Shown: positions 50,573-51,415 of the stretch, piece after piece | How the letters are laid out: each line of letters begins with the position of its first letter | Position numbering within the stretch: position 1 is the first letter of the stretch | Origin: Solirubrobacter phytolaccae | GTDB lineage: Bacteria > Actinomycetota > Thermoleophilia > Solirubrobacterales > Solirubrobacteraceae | Reading direction: 5' to 3' | NCBI RefSeq assembly: GCF_027587195.1 | Contig: NZ_JAPDDP010000053.1 | Location: 1-51,415 of the forward strand | DNA: 51,415 nt | Program-made: the position numbers and the translations under genes | The notes under the pieces: generated by a model | The model's database searches: none | Told to the model about the DNA's origin: nothing | The model's input: only the letters and a program-made list of their open reading frames with translations

Positions 50573-50592
50573 TTCCAGCAACTTTGCTGGAA
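50573..50592. promoter_or_regulatory. perfect 20-bp palindrome-like operator upstream of the B12-domain-like gene
   Basis: TTCCAGCAA-CT-TTGCTGGAA is a perfect 9-bp inverted repeat with a 2-nt centre. It overlaps the -10-like hexamer AAAGTT (50580-50585, minus strand) predicted from dyad j, so a repressor bound here would block the minus direction only. Confidence 0.65.
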
Positions 50593-50608
50593 CTCGGGTG
50601 ACCGAGCC

Positions 50609-50625
50609 TCACCCGGTCCGGGTGA
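50609..50625. promoter_or_regulatory. dyad j (TCACCC-GGTCC-GGGTGA), B12-domain-like/USP divergent promoter
   Basis: This is the only site with perfect symmetry in both halves. Plus side: TAGGTT (50649-50654) at 23 nt, ATG 50663 after 8 nt. Minus side: AAAGTT (50580-50585) at 23 nt, with no start codon at leaderless distance, so that transcript has a leader. Confidence 0.82.
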
Positions 50626-50662
50626 AGGAGCGTCATCCTCCGCGCCCGTAGGTTCGGCGCCG

Positions 50663-51415
50663 ATGCGGTCCACCGTGCTCGTGGCGTGCAGCGGCGACCC
50701 GGCTCCCGCGAGTTTCGCCCGTGTCATCGCGGGCGTGCTCGGAGCGCGGGTCATGACGGTCGCCGTGAACGGCGCGGACGAGCCCGACGACGTACCCCGC
50801 ATCCCCGCCGGCGCGCGCGTCGAGCGGGCCGGCTCGGCCGCGGCCGGGCTGCAACGGCTGATCGCCGCCGAGGAGCCGGTTCTGACCGTGCTCGGCTCCT
50901 CCGCGGCGGCCGGCCACGGCCGCGTCGCCCTCGGAGGCACCGCGGAGCGCGTACTGCACGGCTCGGCGCGCGCGGTCGCGGTGGTCCCACGGGGCCACGG
51001 CGAGCGCGCGCTCGGGACGATCGGCGTCGGCCTCCTCCCGACGCCGGAGTCCCTGCGCGCGCTCCACGCCGCCGCGTCCCTCGCGCGCGCGGCCGGCGCG
51101 ACGCTCCTCGTCCTCACCGTGCTGCGGCGGTCGCCTGAAGTCGCGGACGCCACCGAGCTCGCCGCACGTCTCGCGCCCGCCACCCCCGCCACGACGCGCG
51201 GTTCGGCGGCGAGCATCCTGCGCGCCGCGATCACCGCCGCGGCACGGGAGGACGAGGACGCGCGCGGCGACGACGAGCGCACGGGTGGCGAGTTCGCGCG
51301 CGGCGACGACGGCCGGGCGGCCCGCGAGTTCGTGCCCGGCGACGACGGCCGGGCGGCCCGCGAGCTCGCGTACGGCGAGGACGCGCGCGGCGGCGTCTGC
51401 GCGAAGTCGGAGGCC
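50663..51415 (+). CDS. universal stress protein family protein, partial (C-terminus beyond the window)
   Basis: At least 251 residues are visible. The first domain (residues about 1-112) ends with the USP nucleotide-binding pattern LGSSAAAGHGRVALGGTAERVLHGSARAVAVVPRG. A second USP-like unit starts at GTIGVGLLPTPESLRALHAAASLARAAGATLLVLTVL but changes near residue 195 into an acidic/basic 12-residue tandem repeat. The ATG lies 8 nt after a -10-like hexamer and 37 nt from dyad j. USPs support survival under energy or oxygen limitation; the repeat tail is unusual. Confidence 0.82.
   Translation, partial: MRSTVLVACSGDPAPASFARVIAGVLGARVMTVAVNGADEPDDVPRIPAGARVERAGSAAAGLQRLIAAEEPVLTVLGSSAAAGHGRVALGGTAERVLHGSARAVAVVPRGHGERALGTIGVGLLPTPESLRALHAAASLARAAGATLLVLTVLRRSPEVADATELAARLAPATPATTRGSAASILRAAITAAAREDEDARGDDERTGGEFARGDDGRAAREFVPGDDGRAARELAYGEDARGGVCAKSEA
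51263..51370 (+). repeat. 36-bp tandem repeat inside the USP gene
   Basis: Three in-frame 36-bp units (51263-51298, 51299-51334, 51335-51370) encode RGDDERTGGEFA, RGDDGRAAREFV and PGDDGRAARELA; a fourth, decayed unit starts at 51371. Units 2 and 3 are almost identical at the DNA level, which points to recent slippage or unequal exchange. The repeat may continue beyond the window. Confidence 0.8.

Noticed and set aside
50550-50636. ATG 50636 as start of the B12-domain-like gene
   Set aside because: The added residues would be encoded by dyad j and the palindrome and show no domain; a later start is more likely.
1-51415. tRNA, rRNA, CRISPR, IS elements, integrase or phage genes
   Set aside because: Looked for by eye on both strands and none seen. 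Short non-coding RNAs without a clear signature could have been missed.

Overview
The window is very GC-rich, with compact genes, frequent GTG/TTG starts, four-base stop/start overlaps and almost no T-tracts. The gene families seen (small conserved proteins at 15.4 and 31.8 kb, several four-helix DUF7144-like membrane proteins, MalT-like LuxR regulators, secreted proteins with Cys-paired beta-sandwich tails) suggest an actinobacterium of the Thermoleophilia, probably a Solirubrobacter- or Conexibacter-like soil organism. This placement is inferred from the look of the proteins, not from a marker gene. No tRNA, rRNA, CRISPR array, insertion sequence or phage gene was seen.

Left third (1-21.6 kb): a MacAB-like exporter operon on the minus strand (adaptor, ATPase, permease, DUF5666-like protein, small membrane protein cut by the window edge); secreted proteins (kelch propeller, amidase, FecR-like protein); then a run of small regulator/target pairs, each with a visible palindrome in the shared or adjacent intergenic space (TetR with YceI; TetR with an alpha/beta hydrolase; LysR with an SDR; XRE/MmyB-like with an AhpD-like protein); a VanX-type D,D-dipeptidase; an HATPase-GAF-PAS signalling protein; a 5'-truncated SDR pseudogene; and a GH13 enzyme. 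A 154-bp imperfect palindrome lies at 17386-17539.

Right part (21.6-51.4 kb): the most striking region. Genes alternate head-to-head and tail-to-tail. Ten intergenic spaces carry the same 17-bp dyad, TCAYCC-N5-GGRYGA. In most cases a -10-like hexamer (NASSNT) lies 23 nt from the dyad edge and a start codon 6-8 nt after that, often on both sides. This looks like a bidirectional, activator-dependent, leaderless promoter module. The dyads serve three SulP transporters, two large sulfatases, two GAP/Sap-like proteins, DUF389, DUF1269, SHOCT, PH-domain and DUF7144-like membrane proteins, a ZIP transporter, an L,D-transpeptidase, a universal stress protein, a GH13 enzyme and an AI-2E-type permease. 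A MalT-like LuxR regulator (35217-37289) lies in one of these units and is the best local candidate to read the dyad. A second MalT-like regulator (46895-49543) has its own sigma70-like promoter and no dyad.

Taken together, the right part looks like an envelope/sulfur stress regulon with a common switch. The dyad and its geometry are seen directly; the regulator and the inducing signal are inference.
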